A DNA stretch of 64,000 bases from Bactrocera neohumeralis (GCF_024586455.1 NC_065919.1:12812368-12876367), one strand, 5' to 3'; positions 1 through 15,260 are shown, counted from the stretch's first letter. The notes: generated by a model not told the origin, from the sequence alone. A program made the numbers and translations.

Positions 1-315
1 TGTTTATATAGAAAGCTGTTCGAGCACACATTGGATTTCCGTCTCAGCTATAGTCATCTGTACAATCGCATAATCAGTTGCAAGAGTGACCAATTTCAAA
101 ATCCATACTACGTATTAATTTATGACGAAATATGCGTTATATTTAAAAAAAATTTAACCAAATCATTTTGGAAGTGAACAAACGCGTCTTCTAGTCAAAG
201 TGAGCAGAATCCCAAAATTTTCGTTTCGACATCAACACCGTTCCCTCACTAACGCATAAATCTTCTACAGTCCATTTATCCTTACTGAAGCATTTGAATT
301 AATATTACACACGCG
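1..315 (+). other. Upstream / 5' UTR region of Pkc98E
   Basis: This is non-coding sequence before the Pkc98E start codon. A pyrimidine-rich tract ending in TTCTACAG at 263-270, with a branch-like CACTAAC some 20 bases earlier, looks like a 3' splice site. If so, the window opens inside a 5' UTR intron and the first coding exon begins at about 271, with the promoter outside the window. The splice signal is seen; the intron is inferred. Confidence 0.4.
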
Positions 316-3300
316 ATGTTTACTGGAAAATTACAACTAAAAGTGTGTGAGGCGATCGGTTTGCGACCAACCGACTTTCAAAAGCGCCACAATTTGACAT
401 TTGGAAAATTAGCAGATGATCAACCAATCGATCCTTATATTTCCATTGATGTTGATGATAATCATTTTGGTAAGAGTAATATAGTAATTTAGTTTCTACA
501 AGCATTTGTTGTGGATTTTTTATTTAAGTTACATATTTAACCCGCAATATTTATTATATTTTTTTCTGCATTAAGTTTTAGTGCTCTGAAAAAGAAATTA
601 TTATCTCTTAGTCATTATATAATATATAATCGTAATATAAATCGCAATTGAAATAAAAAAAAAAAAGCAGAACGAAAAAGTAGTAGTTAAAAACAATGAA
701 AGAAATATTTTTTTTTTTTTTAATAAATTGTTTGATTTTAACCTACAATTAAAACATCAATTTTATATTTTGAATTTTTGTTAGATCGCTCGACAACGCG
801 GCCGAAAACATTTGATCCGATATGGAATGAACAATTCATACACGATGTGACTAATGCAAAGAACATTAACTTGACGGTATTTCACGATGCAGCACTTCCA
901 CCTGATGACTTTGTTGCCAATTGCCAAATACCTTTCGAAGATATTATGCAAAATGAAGCAGGTGTGCTTGATCTATGGGTAAGCATTATTATGCGTGCAA
1001 CTATCTTTTCTTATTTAGTTTAACTATATTTACATTACAGGTGAACTTAGAGCCACAGGGTAAACTACATATTATAATCGAATTGAAGGACCGAGTTGGT
1101 ATGTATTTTGCCAATTTATTTAATTAATTATTACTATTTTAATAGATATAATAATAGATTCGAATAAAGATGTGGCTGAAGTGGTTCAGGCGGTCACCCA
1201 AAACAAGGAATTCAAAGAACGCGCTGGATTCAATCGTCGACGCGGTGCAATGAGGCGACGTGTTCATCAGGTTAGATCATCAGTGAACAAGATAGAAGTG
1301 TTATTAGTTTTATTTTTTATAGTTGTTGTAAAGAAAGATTCACTAATTACGAAGTTGAAAATTTAATTGTTCAGCTAAAATAAATTAAATTATTTGTATA
1401 TATACATATATTTATTAGGTAAATGGACATAAATTTATGGCAACTTTTCTGCGACAGCCGACTTTTTGTTCACATTGCCGCGAATTTATTTGGTAAGTGT
1501 ATATGCTTAGCTTGATAAAAATAAAATCGAAATATTCAAAATCACACAATCATCCTGCTACAACTCTCATACCTTTTTATTTGTATATTCATACCAGTGA
1601 ATAACTATATTGCTCTTACTTTTCACATTTTGGTTATTGAAGTATCATTGATAATTTAATTTGATCACTTTACCTTTAATATTTTTTATTATCCTCTTTT
1701 CACAACTATTTAGTATGTTAGAATGTATTTTGGGTAAAATTAGGAAATACTTTGAATAATTACATTTATATTTTAGTTGGTATTCTTATATTAAATGTTT
1801 TATGTTTTATTTGTTTGGTGAGAACATTTATATATGCATTTGGGTGTACTTTGGAGCAGATATACAAATTTATGAGTTTCGCTTCTAGTGACATATAATA
1901 GTTCATTCTCTGCTTTTTCATTTTTTCATCCGGTTGCAGAGTAATAATTTGTACCTTATTTTTAATTACGGGAAATATGAACTGCTTAATTGATATACAT
2001 ATATATTTTTTCAGTATTTACTTTCACTTCTGATTTAATACTGCGGGTTTTGCGTTTATGGCTCATTTTATCTATTTGATCAGTTTTTTTTTTTTTATTT
2101 TTGTACATCATCTCTTAATATTAATCTATATTCACATATATACAAGCTACGGAAATTTTTTGCCTTTGCAGGGGAATTGGTAAACAAGGCTATCAATGTC
2201 AAGGTATGTGTTCACATGCAGCAACAACAACAACTACATACCCGGTATTCGTACTCGTAATTGCATTTGTACTCGTTTTCCAAACTTTAAACAAAAATAA
2301 CCAAAAGGAATCATTCGTTGAGTCTCGAAAAAATTCTCACATAGAACTTACATCTTACATCGTCACACACAAATATGAACATACATACAAGCAATAAATA
2401 CTTAAATTCACTTATAAACACGTATTTACAAAAAAAATAGATAAATAAAAGTTGCCTTGCATTTCTAGTTGATAACTAAATATGTACGTATGTATGTGTT
2501 TGCTACATTCAAGCATAACAATCAGCTATTACACAAACATCTCATGCCCATATTCCTACATAAATACTACATATCCTTTACATGCATAATATTTTAGGCC
2601 ACTCTACTCAAATTGAATGTTGATGGTGTTGATTTTCATTGTTCGCTGCTCAAGCTAGCTATATAAAAATCCGTTGCTTTCTACTTATTATTATTTGTAT
2701 ATATGTACATACATACGCACATAAATTGTAAATTTCACCTGTTATTGCTTTTGCATTTTTGCAACTCTTACTATTTTCCTGTTGACACTTTTGTTTTTTG
2801 ATCCACCTGCTGAGTGACCTGCACTGTTGTCTAGGCATATTGTTGTTGTTGCTATAGTCGGTGTAGTTTTGCATTCAATCAATTTAATCATTAACCAACA
2901 GTCAATCAAACAACCAAACGTGCCAATCAACTAAGAAAACAAATGATAAACCACCATTTATTTATTAGATCCCAATGGCTTCATCTACCCCTGTCTCTAT
3001 GTATATTTATTTTCATTTATTACATGTATTTTAGTTGCACTTTCATTGATGTTTCTTATAAACGTTTCTATTATTATGTAAATGCATATTGCTTTGTTTT
3101 ATAAAATTAATTTATTCTACAAACATAATAAAATTGCTTTAATGTCGTGTCCTATTCATATAATCACATTTTTTTATATATATAGTATGTACACACATTT
3201 TTATTTCTAATTAAATACAGACATAAAATCATATAGCTTAATTTGTGCTTGTTTATTGATAACTTGATAAGAAAATAACGTCTTAAACAATGTCATTTAC

Positions 3301-6300
3301 TGTAAAATTTATTGAAATTGAAATTTTATACAATTAAATTATTGTGTTGTTATAGGAAAATATGTACAATAGTAAAAAAATGTTATGCGCCTGCAGGTAT
3401 GCTCTATTTTGTTCATTGCAAAAGAGTCATGTCTCAGAGCCGATATTACTGTTATATGAAACGTTATGCAGTTAAATGTTTTATAAGGCATTGCTACATA
3501 ACATAACGTTCTAAGCTATCCAAGGGAGACTCCTTTTAGGATCGACCTCTGTACCTAACCTCAACTGTACCTCAGAAAAGTTTTGGAAAGCTGTATACAT
3601 TTTTGCCTGTTAGAATTGAGTTGGAAAGCAGGAATGGCATTATTTTTAATGCATCGTGTTTTTTAAGCAAGCATACTCCTTTTATCACTGACAACAGTAG
3701 TTCATAGTGCGTTGCTTTTCAAGTCCTTTTTGATACAATTAATAAAATGTATATACTTACATATAGATATTATAGAACCGAATTGTTTACACATCATTTT
3801 GCAAAGTTAAGTGTTTGCATTTTATAGTTTTAAATTTTCGCTCGTTTTTACTAACAAAATACATACATATACTTATGTGCAGTAATAATGCAGCTCACAC
3901 ATTTTTGCATATAAGTGGTAAATTTTGTGTTTTAAATGTATAATGGTTGTTTTACCATATATAACGGTTGCAATTTATCAAGCCACAAATGGAAAATAAA
4001 CTTAGCACAAAACAAATTAACAATATTACTTGAAAATTGTTTTTATCTACTACATCAGCACACATATTAAAATAAAAGTGTTAAAAGAACCCAACTAGGC
4101 TGTAAATTGGAAATCACAATATTAATAAAAACTAAGCATAAAAAATATATATTTTAATGAAATTATTAATTGAATTTTTGCTAAAAAAAACCAAAAACTT
4201 TCACATTTTGTAATTACTATCAAAAATAATACTAATATTTCATAATAATAAATTGAAAGCATTCCAAATTTATGTTTACCTATGGAGGCTTTGTAAAATG
4301 CCTTTCGAAAAGAGAATAAAGCAGCCTATTTGCGTGTTTTTGTAATCGAATCGATTAATTACTATAAATAGCAAAATGTGTGTAATATGTACAAAAAGTG
4401 TCCGATAACAACTACTCATAAATGTACAATATAGTTTTGTCATCATATCTCCTCCAATTTAACCTATACATTAAGCATTTTCTTTAAAGTTATTACTATA
4501 TATATTTTTATTGCATTCACCATTTTAGTGTGCACCTGTGTTGTACATAAGAGATGCCATAGCTCCGTGGTCACCAAATGTCCAGGCATGCGCGAAGAGG
4601 TAATTAATAAAATTCCATCCGATTTTCTAAATACACAGCAATCTTATCACTAACGCATTTTCTTGATGACTTCTACAGCAAAACACCATGGAAATGGCAC
4701 CAGCTGGTCAACGTTTCAATGTGAATGTGCCGCATCGCTTTTTAATGCATAATTATAAACGTTTTACTTTTTGCGATCACTGCGGTTCACTCTTGTATGG
4801 TCTGATTAAGCAGGGTCTACAGTGTACCCAATGTAATATGAATGTGCATAAGCGCTGCCAAAAGAATGTGGCCAATACCTGTGGCATAAATACAAAAGAA
4901 ATGGCCGAAATACTCAGTTCGTTGGGCATTTCGCCGGATAAGCAGGGGCAACCACGCCGTTCCAAGGTCTGTGATGCATTCTAGTTGCACACAAATATTT
5001 ATAAATAATACTTTTTTTTTTTTTTTTTTTGCAGTATTTAAATCAACCAGGCGGTGATGATAATTATAGTTTGAGCGATCGTAGCGATCAGGGTACGGAA
5101 AGCAGCACTTCCACACGAAGTTCGATGATATCGGAACGTTCGGTTTCAAGCGCTTCGACTGCCATGACCGGACTCAGCGCCATTACAGGGCAATATTTTG
5201 ATTCTCGTCCAGGAAAGACTTCATTGTCGGATTTTAATTTCATCAAGGTATTGGGTAAAGGCTCATTCGGCAAAGTAATGCTGGCCGAAAAAAAGGACAC
5301 CGAAGAGATTTATGCGATTAAGGTGTTGAAAAAAGATGCCATTATACAAGACGACGATGTTGATTGCACAATGACGGAGAAACGTATACTGGCATTGGCC
5401 GCCAATCATCCATTTTTGACAGCATTACACTCCTGTTTTCAGACTAAGGTGCGTACCTGAAAATCCCCGGGCTTTTAATAAGTATTTGCTAACTACAAAA
5501 AAATTTTAAATATTAGGCAAAAAATAATGTGACTATGTTCGAAAGCATAATTTATCTGTAAGAGAACGAAATGAATATATACACAAAACAAAAATCGTTT
5601 TACGTATAAAGAAACAGTTTCCAAAGATATTTATATTATAATAAGGGCTGCAAAGCACTACAAATTCAATGGTTCGAACCACACAGAAAATACTCTTACC
5701 AGTTCGAGAACTGATTTATGAGTATCTCTGAACCACGGCCATCGATTTTGTTCACGGTTCGGTTTAAAATCTGTAAAAAGAGGTGGTTCAGTTTAATTTA
5801 ATCAATATATTAAATAGAACCCATCTCTTTGGATAATTTTAAAAATTTACTATAATACGTACTTCACAAGGTTAAGGTATTCTATCTGCATATTTCCTGC
5901 ATATATATTTTCATGTTTTTTTTTTATTATAATATCAAAAGCAGCCGTTCCAATGAGCTTTTCAGAAGGGAGGCTGCGAATAAAAGGCGGCTTTAATAAT
6001 TGCACTAGCATTTTTTCTGTTGTCCTTTGAAAGTTTAGTCTTAGTGACTTATATATTTTACTAATATTATATATTTATACACATTCGATATTTTATTGCG
6101 TTTTCAGGATCGTCTATTCTTCGTTATGGAGTATGTGAATGGTGGTGATTTGATGTTTCAAATACAGAAGGCACGCCGCTTCGAGGCCGCTCGTGCTGCT
6201 TTCTATGCCGCTGAAGTAACGTTGGCTCTCCAATTTTTACACTCCCATGGTGTTATTTATCGCGATTTAAAACTGGATAATATCCTTTTAGATCAGGAGG

Positions 6301-7140
6301 GGCACTGCAAACTGGCCGATTTCGGCATGTGCAAGGTAATTCGCTTGAATTCCAGTTTCACTAACGTCCGATATTCATTTGAATTATATAATTATTGTAA
6401 TAATTGTTGCAAACAATTAATTTTATATAACCTTTCATATGTAGGAGGGTATTATGAATGGTGTTTTAACAACCACATTTTGTGGCACTCCCGATTATAT
6501 CGCGCCTGAGATACTAAAAGAGCAAGAATATGGAGCGTCCGTCGATTGGTGGGCGCTCGGTGTGCTCATGTACGAAATGATGGCCGGTCAACCACCGTTC
6601 GAGGCTGACAACGAGGATGAATTATTCGATTCAATTATGCACGACGACGTATTGTATCCGGTTTGGTTGTCTAGAGAAGCTGTATCCATTTTAAAAGGTA
6701 TTAATTGAGCAAAATAGCTGGATTATATTTTTATATTTTTTTTTATAAATTTTTTTCCAAGGATTCCTAACGAAAAACCCCGAAACCCGTCTGGGGTGCT
6801 CTGGCGATGAGAACGAGATACGTAGACATCCATTTTTCGGTAAATTAGATTGGGATGAACTAGAAAAGCGTAATATTAAACCACCTTTTAGACCAAAAAT
6901 GGTATACAACAATTGAAAAATATTCTAAAATTTTTTTTATAATTGCAATTTGTTTTTGTTTATATCTCACTAAAATAGAAAAATCCTCGGGATGCCACCA
7001 ATTTCGACACAGAGTTCACGAAAGAGGAACCAGTACTCACACCGGTTCCCAACGATGTTATACGCTGCATTAACCAAGATGAATTTGCTGGATTCTCATT
7101 TGTCAATCCGAAATTTGGACCAGAGCGTAAAGTATTTTAA
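316..7140 (+). CDS. Pkc98E: Novel-type protein kinase C (Pkc98E, PKC-epsilon/eta class)
   Basis: A diacylglycerol-activated, calcium-independent Ser/Thr kinase that acts at membranes. The 13 coding exons are 316-469, 785-978, 1041-1098, 1158-1270, 1419-1492, 2172-2203, 4529-4599, 4679-4966, 5035-5448, 6108-6335, 6445-6697, 6762-6901 and 6979-7140. They total 2181 nt, or 726 residues, close to the fly protein. Domain order is an N-terminal C2 domain (about 1-135), a pseudosubstrate NRRRGAMRRR at 161-170 with Ala166 in place of the phospho-acceptor, a C1A zinc finger (177-226), a C1B finger (251-300) and the kinase. Visible kinase motifs are GKGSFG from 402, Lys424, YRDLKLDN with Asp519, DFG with Asp537, the activation-loop Thr553 before FCGTPDY, the turn-motif Thr694 and the hydrophobic-motif Ser713 in FSF. 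All key residues are intact. The C2-C1-C1-kinase order separates it from conventional and atypical PKCs. Intron 6 (2204-4528) is 2.3 kb with no convincing exon. Confidence 0.95.
3495..3580. repeat. Possible fragment of a dispersed repeat in Pkc98E intron 6
   Basis: A short stretch of higher G+C sits inside a very AT-rich intron. It contains GGAGACTCC and a run of CCTAACCTCAAC that resembles the AGGTTAGGTT-type repeats common in fly genomes. It is assigned on composition and style only, with no boundaries or target-site duplication visible. Confidence 0.25.
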
Positions 7141-10100
7141 GTCGGTTTTTTAATGGGCACGCGCCCGAAGGGTTAAACTTTTATGGGAAAAAGCTAAGAA
7201 ACAATGCAAAACTCTTGCAAATTCAAGAAAGCGACGAAAACTACTACTACTATTGTGTTTGTTCTTTTTTTATAATGTGTACGTATACACTCGAACATAC
7301 ACACATGTACACAGAATGTCACACAAAGGGCCGCCAGTTGGAACAAATTTATTTATTTTTTTACTTTAATTATTTTTAATTTATGACGACATGGATTGCA
7401 TGAGAAAAATGTATATGTGTGAATACCTGTGTGCTATATTGTTTATGCTGTTAATTAATGTGCAGCTACGATTTTTAAAATTGAAATTCGCGAAAAGTGA
7501 AGTAAAATGAAAAACAAATATGCTTATATTGTTAACGCAACAAACTCTACTCGTAGTATTCGTTAGGCAAATAATTAAATCTAATAACCAATAACCTTAG
7601 GACATTTGGTTGAAAATAACAAAAACAATACAATAACGTGCAGGAAACAGTGGTATGTAGAAAATATGAAAACAAATAACCAGGAAATAACTGATAACAA
7701 ACAAAAAAAAAATATTAACAATTTGCTAACTTGTGTTTAGACATCATTGAATATAAAGCGTGATACTAACATTGTATTATTTTTAAAATTACTGGCCATC
7801 AAAGGATTGTAAATAAAATACTTCCTTTTTAAGAATAAAGTCACAGCTTAAGCATTAGCAAAAAGAAGCACTTTTCGTTTAGCCAACTGAAACCACTTAA
7901 GCTTCCACCAAAGATTTTAAAAATTGTTGCGGTTTTTCATGCTCATTGGCTAATGGATACATACTAGCATTACTGCTAATGTGTAGATTGTGTATTATTT
8001 AAATATTGCTTAAATTAAAGGAAGCAAAAAAGAGATCACATTTTCCAATCGAATTACTAACGTCAAATATTTTTTATTTCCATAAATTTAATCTACAAAA
8101 TTTTGTGTAACCTGTTATGCTCTTGAAACATTTTGTAGAGAGTATTAATAAAAATGTTATGCTTTGAATTTATATATTTTTTTGTTTCAACAAAAGGAGA
8201 GGTCTATTTTTTCCAATGTTCATAAACGATTTTCGATGACGAATAATTTTAAAATTATTAATGAAAACGCGTTCTAATTCCATAAATTTTTTTTTTTTTA
8301 TAAAACGTCTTCATTTCAATTGAATTGAATTGGCCAACGGTGGTTGAAATAAAAATTAAATAGATAATCATATATTTTTTCAGATAAATATAAAAATTCG
8401 CAATTAGCCACATGTTTTTAGTGCAAGTTTGTTTTTATACATCCATACATTCATATCTGTATATATATATGTATATTTTGTACTTAAATGTATATATGTA
8501 TGTATATGTATGAATGCATGTATAACGACGTATTGAGAATTCGCTAACAAATAATGAGCATAAGCTGCTTGCCTTGCATTATAATATTGGTTACGTTCAT
8601 GCTTATGTGTTGATAAACATTCAACGAAATGCATTTTAGTTAATGTAATTATTTTGTTTTACTTATTATTGTTAATTGATGTTGTTTTCAATTCTATAAA
8701 ACATCGAATGTTAAGTATCATTCATCAATCTAGTCAAAATGAGTTTAAAAACGTACGCACATAGTAACACACAAAAACATGCATAAATGAGTAGATAATA
8801 ATTGTTATGTAAATGCATTTGAAATACCTACATATTAGTTGAACAATTTAATTTATAATTTTAGTTCTTAAAATTGCAAAGATGAATTTAGTTTAGCTTA
8901 TTATTATTATTTGTTTTTAATTATAAGTATTTCCATTGCTTTAAAAGCCATATGAACCAGTAGAATTTTTTTCATTAGTATTCTCAATTTATTACAACAA
9001 CTTGTATTGCAAGAATATAGTGTACAACTGCAAACGTGACGAACGAAATTTGGTGAAATAAACTGCTTATCTCGAACATTTACTACTCTTTCTTATCGTA
9101 ACATTGTAAATCTCGAAACGCGTGTCAAAATTCAACAAAATAATTATTTGTTGCCCCATAAGTTTACGCATAAATAAACGAAGAGTGTTGCAAACAGTCG
9201 AATTTATATGTATTTTATGCTTTTATTTCGTGCCATGGCGAAACACTCTCCGTCAATCAGTTTAAAAGCCTGCAAGTACTAAATTTGTTCAACTTTGAAA
9301 TCAAAGATATGCAATTTTGTCAAATATTGTGTGAAAAATGTTTATTTGAGAATTGTTAGGGACGGCTTCTGCCTCGTTTATTATTTAAAAGCATTATTTA
9401 ATCCGCAGCGTTTTTTGCGTTTATTTGTTGTTTTTATCTACAATTTGCTTTTTAATTAAAAGTAAGTAATTACTTTACAGTGGAATAGCTGGCAGCGCAA
9501 TGTATTTTTTCAACTACATATATTTTAATGTAAATACGCACAAATATAAAATGAGTTGAATTTAAAAAAAAGTATTAAAATGATATTATCAATTGTTTGT
9601 TATCTTTTGGTGTATTTATAAAATACGGGCTAACAGTTTTTACCTAGTTTATTTTGTATATTCTAAGTACAATAAATAAAATTAAATATAAACTTTCAAT
9701 TTTCCTCGCTTGCAAAGTCTTTTATAACTTTTTGTTGTAAAATGTAATCAAAATTATTTTAAAATTTGGTATGTATTGTAAAAATTACATTTGTATATTG
9801 TCCTTTAATTGGAGACAGCGAAACGAAATAGTATCACGGATAGCAAATTGTAATGCCAATAATAACAATGTTATTAATAGTTTAAATAAAGTTTGTGAAC
9901 TGCAAATAACTCAATAAGTTTGCATGAAAAAAATAGTAAAAATAATATTAAAAGGTAAAAAGATAAAGATAAAAAACAAATAATGCAAAAAATATATTTA
10001 ATTTTATATACGAAGCATTGTGTATTATACAAAATTCTCAAGAAAACGGTTCCAGCAAAACAAATATCATTATATAATATAACATAATGAAAGTGTTTTA

Positions 10101-13100
10101 AAAGCTATAGCTATGTTATTGAACATAATAAAAATGTATGCATAGACAACCACACTTATGCGTGTATATGTATATACATGCATATATCCATGTGCAAATA
10201 TTTTAGCTGAGACAGAAAACAACCATTTAGAACCATTGTGTATGTTGCGTCAGCACCTACATTACACATTTATATGCCTATATAGAATAAAAACCAAACC
10301 GCAACAAAAAACTATTAAATGTTATGCAAAGAAACACTATTGGGCAGTTGAATTGAAACGCAACAAACCAAAAATTATAATGTATGTTATCTAATCAAAA
10401 ACCTGTTTAACTAAAAACCGCCGTTTAGCGGTTATGAATTTTAGGTTTTAAAGAAAAAGTAAAACAAAATAAGTTAATGCTAATCAATAATATGATAATA
10501 AAATAACAAAAACCGACATAAACACAGCTAACAAGCGTGTGCGACGTATGGAAAACTGTATCTTCAAACGTCAAAAATGCATCAAAACAGAATATGTATA
10601 ATTTAAAACCAAAGACTCAAAATAAATACAACAACTACTTGCATACACATTTAATTATATAATTTTATGTACAACATAGCAACATTATTGATAACATATA
10701 AATAAATAAAGAAAAATAGAATTACAAAAAATAAGTACTAAAAACAGAACAAAACCATTACTTCGCACATAAGCGGGTGGCGCAAATGTATTTCTACATT
10801 ATATATATATGTATATAATTTATATATATGTATGTACTTATATATTTGCACTGATTCAGGTATGATACAGCATCTTAGGCATTGCAACGCTCTGCAAAGA
10901 ATTTGCAATGGTTCAGGGATAATGCTATGGCATGATAGCATAAAAATTGTATATGTATATATATTTTTATTTTTATTTCATTACTCCAAATTTAGTTTCA
11001 ATGCATAAAACCATAATCAGTTTAATAGATTTGGCATTTTAACGAACGCAGTGTATGTTATGTATATTGTGAGCGCAGTTCATTAATATTTCTATTAGTT
11101 GTTTTCGTGTACTTGGTGAGGGAGTTATACAGGTTATGACTATGTAGAGATATCACAAAAGATTGAAAGCTTTCTAAGCGCTTGTAAAATTCAAAAATAA
11201 AAACGGCATCATAATGAAGTGTTAGCAAAAAATAATAGTAATTAATGAGCCTAGCAGCATAGTAAGCCATTCTGAAAAGCGGAAATAAATACTAAAAATG
11301 CTCCAAATGATAAAAAACAAAGTTAGCAACATTTGTGTGCTAAAACTTAACACACGCACATACACAAGTAATTCATATGTTATATGTATATGCTAAAAGA
11401 ACCAACCAAATATATGTAATAAGAAAAAATTAAGTTAAACGGTAATTGCGTAGATTGAACATATAGCCACGCTGAAAAGCAAAACAACAAAACAAAAATC
11501 TTAACAACCGATACTAGTAAATATAACATATACATACATACAAATATATGTGGTTTGAGGCAGTGAAAATTTGTAAAAATTCAATAAAAATGTAATGCAA
11601 ATGAAACTCAATTGAAAAATGTTAAATAATTAGATTATTAGGTAGATAAAATGTGTTGATCGAAACAATATAAATAATTAACAATGAAAGTGAGAAAATC
11701 GTAAACAATTGTCATTGCCGCTTTCTATGTTTGACAATTATCTAAAAAAAATCGAGAAAAACCTGAAGCTTGAAAAACTTCTGCGCGCCGAAATGTATGC
11801 AAACATGATATTTTTTATGTATGTTTTCTATTGATTGCCTTTGAGTAATAAAATTCTATATTTTCAGAATTTAACACATTTCTAAATATGCTACATACAT
11901 ATATAAGTCAGATGATTTGAAACTTGTTGCTCCGTTTTTTGCGAAAAACTTTTGTTAATCACATTCAATGAAAAAACAAAAAAAAACAAAAAAAAAACAG
12001 TAAATTTATTTACTTCGAAATAGTTTTAGTTTGTTTTGGCAACACACAAACAATTTTAGCGAAAAGTTTTACAAACTCCGCCCTATTTCTATACGATAAC
12101 ATATCGCGTCAATATTATTAAATACATACATAAATAAATTTATACAAAGGTACCTTACATTAGCGATAGGGAAATATTAAACTGCGTTTTTTCGATACTC
12201 TGGGTTTGCTTTAAACAGCAATAAAAGTAACGGTGGAAATCAAAGAAAATTAATATCACTTCTTGAAAAAATTGCAATGTTGTGTATTAGTTTCAAAAGC
12301 GGGTTCTTTATCGTTTCTGTGATAAAGGAAAATAAACAACTTTTGAATTGCCCCAAAGATAAAGTTTGACTAAGCGATAATTTTTCATTGCGGCAAATGG
12401 AGCAGATTTTTTTAATAAATCAAAAAACAATTTTCCCTTTTATTTTTTATAAACAAATTCCACGGACACTGTCAAACCAAAGTTGACGTTTTAAAATCCA
12501 CCTTCCAGTAAATAACACATTTTTTAAATTTATTGCATTTTTTTACATTTGTGTTTTGTACATCATTCCAATTTGATTCTTCAATTAGAGTGACGACATC
12601 ATTTGGAACAAACCTCAAAAACGACATTATCGGTTGCTGTTTGTGTATTGTGCTAAATCTGGACATCAAACATTTTCCGTAAAATAACATAATTTCTATT
12701 TAGTGTTTTAAAAGATTGTTTGGATTTTTAACACAACAGTGCGCATTTGTGAGAAACTACATACATATACTAAAAAACATTTCGTACACACATACCTAAA
12801 AATTTTAACACATTTATTTTTGTACGCTCAGCTATGAAACTCTAAAACAAAATTGAGGGAATGAAGCAAGTTTAGTTAATTATTAGTTTTTCAAATAAAA
12901 AACAAATCGCTTATTACTCTAAAATTAATAATTGATTCAGAGAAAAATTGGAAAATTACTGACGAAACAGAATAAATGATAAAAAAGGAAAAAATGTAAA
13001 ACTTTCAAAAAATAATTTAAAAAAAAAACTAAAAAAATCTTGCTGTTATATACTTAATTTCTATTATTTATTTGCATACATTTTAATATCTAGCTAAGAA

Positions 13101-15260
13101 GTCTGAGTGCAGACGTGAAAACTTTTGTTGCTCGTCATCGGCAACTTCTCTTTTGTCTTGCTCATTGTATTCATATGAGCAACTAATTGTAAATATTAAT
13201 TCCGCACCGAGCACATGGTTGTGAACCATGGAAAAAATTTCAAAATGAAAATGAATGCCGAATTGCGTAACAGCGAACTGTTACGAATAAGTACACAAAA
13301 CGTGCCGCCCGAGCCCGAGTAACTCGGTGTCATTCGTCTCTTCTCGTTGCCCCTCCAAAGCCCCTCCTACAAACTACGAGTTTCGGCAACAGAAGTCTCC
13401 TCGTATGAACCAGTTCTAACATAATACCATCATATTTACTTAACTATAAGCGCTATCATGTGCAAATAATTGCGAAAGTCACTTACTTTTCTATCACCAA
13501 AGCAGCATTAAAAATTTTTCATGTACCTTTGCCAACTGAAACAAAGAAACAATTAAGAAATATATAGAAAACTCGTACTATCCACTACTAAGAGTAAATA
13601 CAATGCAACAAAGTAAAACAAAATTAAAAAAAATAATAAGTGCAATATAGAAAAAAAATTATAAATAAAGAACAAATAACATAGCAAAGTAACTTAGCCA
13701 ACTGAGAAAATATATAATAAATATAAAACGTAATAATATAAACAGATACATACAAACATATATTTGAAGCAACCAGCTACACCGATACATTAAACGCGTA
13801 TTCAATACGATCGAAAACAAAAATAACAAATTGAAAAACTAACTAGAACATAATAAACAACTAGGCAAATAAAATTTACGTAATTAAAAAAACATTGATT
13901 TAAAGCAAAGTAAACAGTATTCTATCAAAATGGGGCAATGCAAAGTAATACGCTTAATTATTTTCACAAATATCGTAACAGTTACACCATAACCATAAAT
14001 TATTTTAAATATTCTTAATAATATTTTTTTGTTAAACTCAAAGTAAGTGCTTAATTAAACTACAATACGTCCACTTTTACGAAATTTACCCAGTCCTTCC
14101 AACATTCTTCCGCTTTTGTGAATTATTGAGTTATTATTAATTTTTTGTTTTGCTTTGACGCGACGTATTCGTTCATACATACAAAAATGTATTTTAACAC
14201 AATGGTTTTTTTTATATCATAGCTAATTTGCATTGCCCAAAAAAGCTTGAATATAGAAATACTTATTGAAAGCATACTTACATATTTATAAAACATATAG
14301 TAAAATTATTGTATGTGAAGTATGACAAGCAAAATATAAATATAATTATAAAGTTAATGTTAAATTAAAATAGTCGAAAGTCAACAGTTGGTACATATGT
14401 AAAAAACATTAATGCAAAAAACCATATGCAGAGAGACACGTAAGACAAACATAATAATTAACAGAAACTGAATTATAACATGAATATGAAAATGACTACA
14501 AATAAAATATATAAAAATAAAAATACATGCATATGTATGTACTTGTGTATTCTTGTGATGAAAGGGAGAGAAGAAGTTAAAATCATCGAAATAAGAGGCG
14601 TTTTAAAAGACCACCAACTTTTTTGTCAATTAAAATCTCATTTCTAACTCTGTGCCTATTGGGGTAAAAATGTTAAATAACTCGCTTTCTTCCAGCGGTT
14701 TTAATGCACCAAACACCTTAAAAACGTAAAGACCTTTTGTTGACGAAATTGTTAAAAAGTCAAAATTTTACAACTCGTAAACTGCGTTATGCCGTTATTT
14801 AAACCGGAACAGTGCTGCACAATTTTAGCATTCTTTGCCGTAATCATTTAGAAAAAAAAATAAGTTGCCTATTTATAGGCGCGTTTTTTTCATATTCATG
14901 TAGAATTTCGTATTAAACATTTATTTCAGGAATTAAAAATAGAAATTGATAGATTGATTCGATGTTCCATACTACTATTCTCTACGAATATTGATCCTGA
15001 AAGCCAACTATTTATTAAATCACACATGAATTGCCCGACAGCGCTACCAGAGATTTCTGTTAAAATTTATATTGGTTTTACGAATGGACAAAACTAGCCG
15101 AAACCCTTATATGTAAGGACAGCTTAATCCTTTTTCAGTCATGTGGTTATTTAGTTACAACGTGTTTCCATGAAAACTATTTCAATGTGTTATACTTTCG
15201 GGTAGCCTTCACTTTCTGCAAAGAATATTTACGTTCCAAACTTCAAAAATATAACGTCTG
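7141..15260. other. 8-kb AT-rich non-coding desert (Pkc98E 3' UTR plus intergenic)
   Basis: No reading frame here has protein-family character. The first part must hold the Pkc98E 3' UTR, since AATAAA-type signals recur from about 7800 onward and any of several could be used. The rest is A/T runs and TATGTA/ACATAC microsatellites (for example 8450-8520, 10795-10850, 11520-11550). The one compositional exception is a CpG-containing patch at about 13200-13440, described separately. No tRNA-like, transposase-like or retroelement-like sequence was recognised. Confidence 0.6.
13200..13440. other. CpG-rich patch in the desert; candidate promoter or non-coding exon
   Basis: Around 13290-13400 the sequence is clearly richer in C, G and CpG than the several kilobases on either side. 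It includes CCCGAGTAACTCGGT, an inverted repeat of CCGAG around TAA, and at 13214-13230 CATGGTT-GTG-AACCATG, a 7-bp stem with a 3-base loop. There is no long reading frame. It could be a promoter, an enhancer or the 5' exon of a non-coding transcript; the sequence alone does not decide. Confidence 0.3.

Noticed and set aside
2206..2397. Open frame directly after Pkc98E exon 6
   Set aside because: It is intron read-through past the GTATGT donor; the next C1A exon begins at 4529 and restores the zinc-finger sequence.
5668..5684. GGTTCGAACC, resembling a tRNA B box
   Set aside because: No A box, acceptor stem or cloverleaf surrounds it; the palindrome is a chance match in an intron.
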